The notes beneath the pieces are model-generated. The model was given only the letters and a program-made list of their open reading frames with translations, had not been told where the DNA came from and did not search any database. Of a stretch of 42,707 bases of DNA, positions 42,557-42,707 are shown one piece after another. The translations under genes were made by a program, and so were the position numbers. The stretch's first letter is position 1; each line of letters opens with the position of its first letter. Origin of the DNA: an uncultured Bacilli bacterium (lineage in GTDB: Bacteria; Bacillota_I; Bacilli_A; RF39; UBA660); the NCBI GenBank assembly GCA_910586865.1, contig CAJUIY010000011.1:1-42707 (forward strand). Reading direction: 5' to 3'.

Positions 42557-42707
42557 ATGCCTTACTTTTGGTTGGAAATAAATTCCACCCTTTTTTATAC
42601 AAGCAAAAATACTTTCGAAAAAATAAAGGGAGGGTATCTACAAAAAAATCAAGCAGGACAAAATAATGAATTAAAAACAAGATGGTTATTAAAGACTTAT
42701 AATATAA
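42557..42707 (+). CDS. Possible start of a further gene, cut by the window edge
   Basis: A frame from ATG 42557 is open for 50 codons to the end (MPYFWLEINSTLFYTSKNTF, then EKIKGGYLQKNQAGQNNELK). The SD is weak and the codon use is not clearly coding, so it may be chance. No family recognised. No terminator is seen after the activase gene. Confidence 0.25.
   Translation, partial: MPYFWLEINSTLFYTSKNTFEKIKGGYLQKNQAGQNNELKTRWLLKTYNI

Overview
The window is AT-rich (roughly 30% G+C by eye) with short intergenic gaps, strong Shine-Dalgarno sites and a T-box leader, which points to a low-GC Firmicute. A D,D-carboxypeptidase and MreC/MreD show a walled cell. A block in the order valS - SPOR-like protein - radC - mreC - mreD - spoIVFA - spoIVFB matches the classical Bacillus order, with folC, comC, maf, mreB and minCD missing. 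This suggests a spore-forming, or formerly spore-forming, member of the Bacilli/Erysipelotrichia side, probably gut-associated. TGG encodes Trp and all three stop codons are used.

Layout. 1-355: tRNA cluster (Ala, Thr, partial Glu) with its promoter. 352-7592: shape/sporulation block and valS, the latter behind a T-box. 7667-8570: a decayed kinase-like gene and fragments. 8571-12914: envelope genes on the minus strand (DedA, GH3 hexosaminidase, cyclophilin lipoprotein, ABC exporter). 13006-15693: three phosphotransferase-type P-loop/APH genes, one fused to a transglutaminase-like domain. 15929-19199: accessory region with an orphan restriction-endonuclease-like gene, tRNA-Gly with a degenerate inverted half copy, a nucleoside deoxyribosyltransferase-like gene and a frameshifted HD phosphohydrolase. 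19243-23757: D,D-carboxypeptidase, SPL-type radical SAM protein, ABC-2 exporter and DUF5131 protein. 24110-27654: ART-like protein, lipoproteins, and a 570-bp intergenic stretch with GTTGCATTT repeats and strong hairpins. 27835-31062: SDR oxidoreductase and a run of uncharacterised membrane and zinc-ribbon proteins.

31125-35447 holds the most interesting unit. An HTH-STAND-TPR ATPase gene lies divergent from a strongly diverged RtcB-like (RNA ligase fold) gene, which is followed after 2 bp by a histidine phosphatase. The shared intergenic region has two palindromes, one covering the -35 box of the STAND gene. This resembles the logic of the rtcR/rtcBA RNA-repair locus with unrelated regulatory parts.

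35455-37363 is a decay zone. It contains an IS200-type element whose transposase is cut by an in-frame TAA, a frameshifted DUF2000 gene and a GNAT gene broken by a 23-bp tandem duplication. 37817-42707: a hypothetical gene, an HTH-CYTH fusion regulator, and a three-gene 2-hydroxyacyl-CoA-dehydratase-like operon (COG3580, COG3581, COG1924).

At least six genes are interrupted: three by in-frame TAA, two by frameshifts and one by a duplication. That suggests ongoing gene loss in the accessory parts, unless some are assembly errors.
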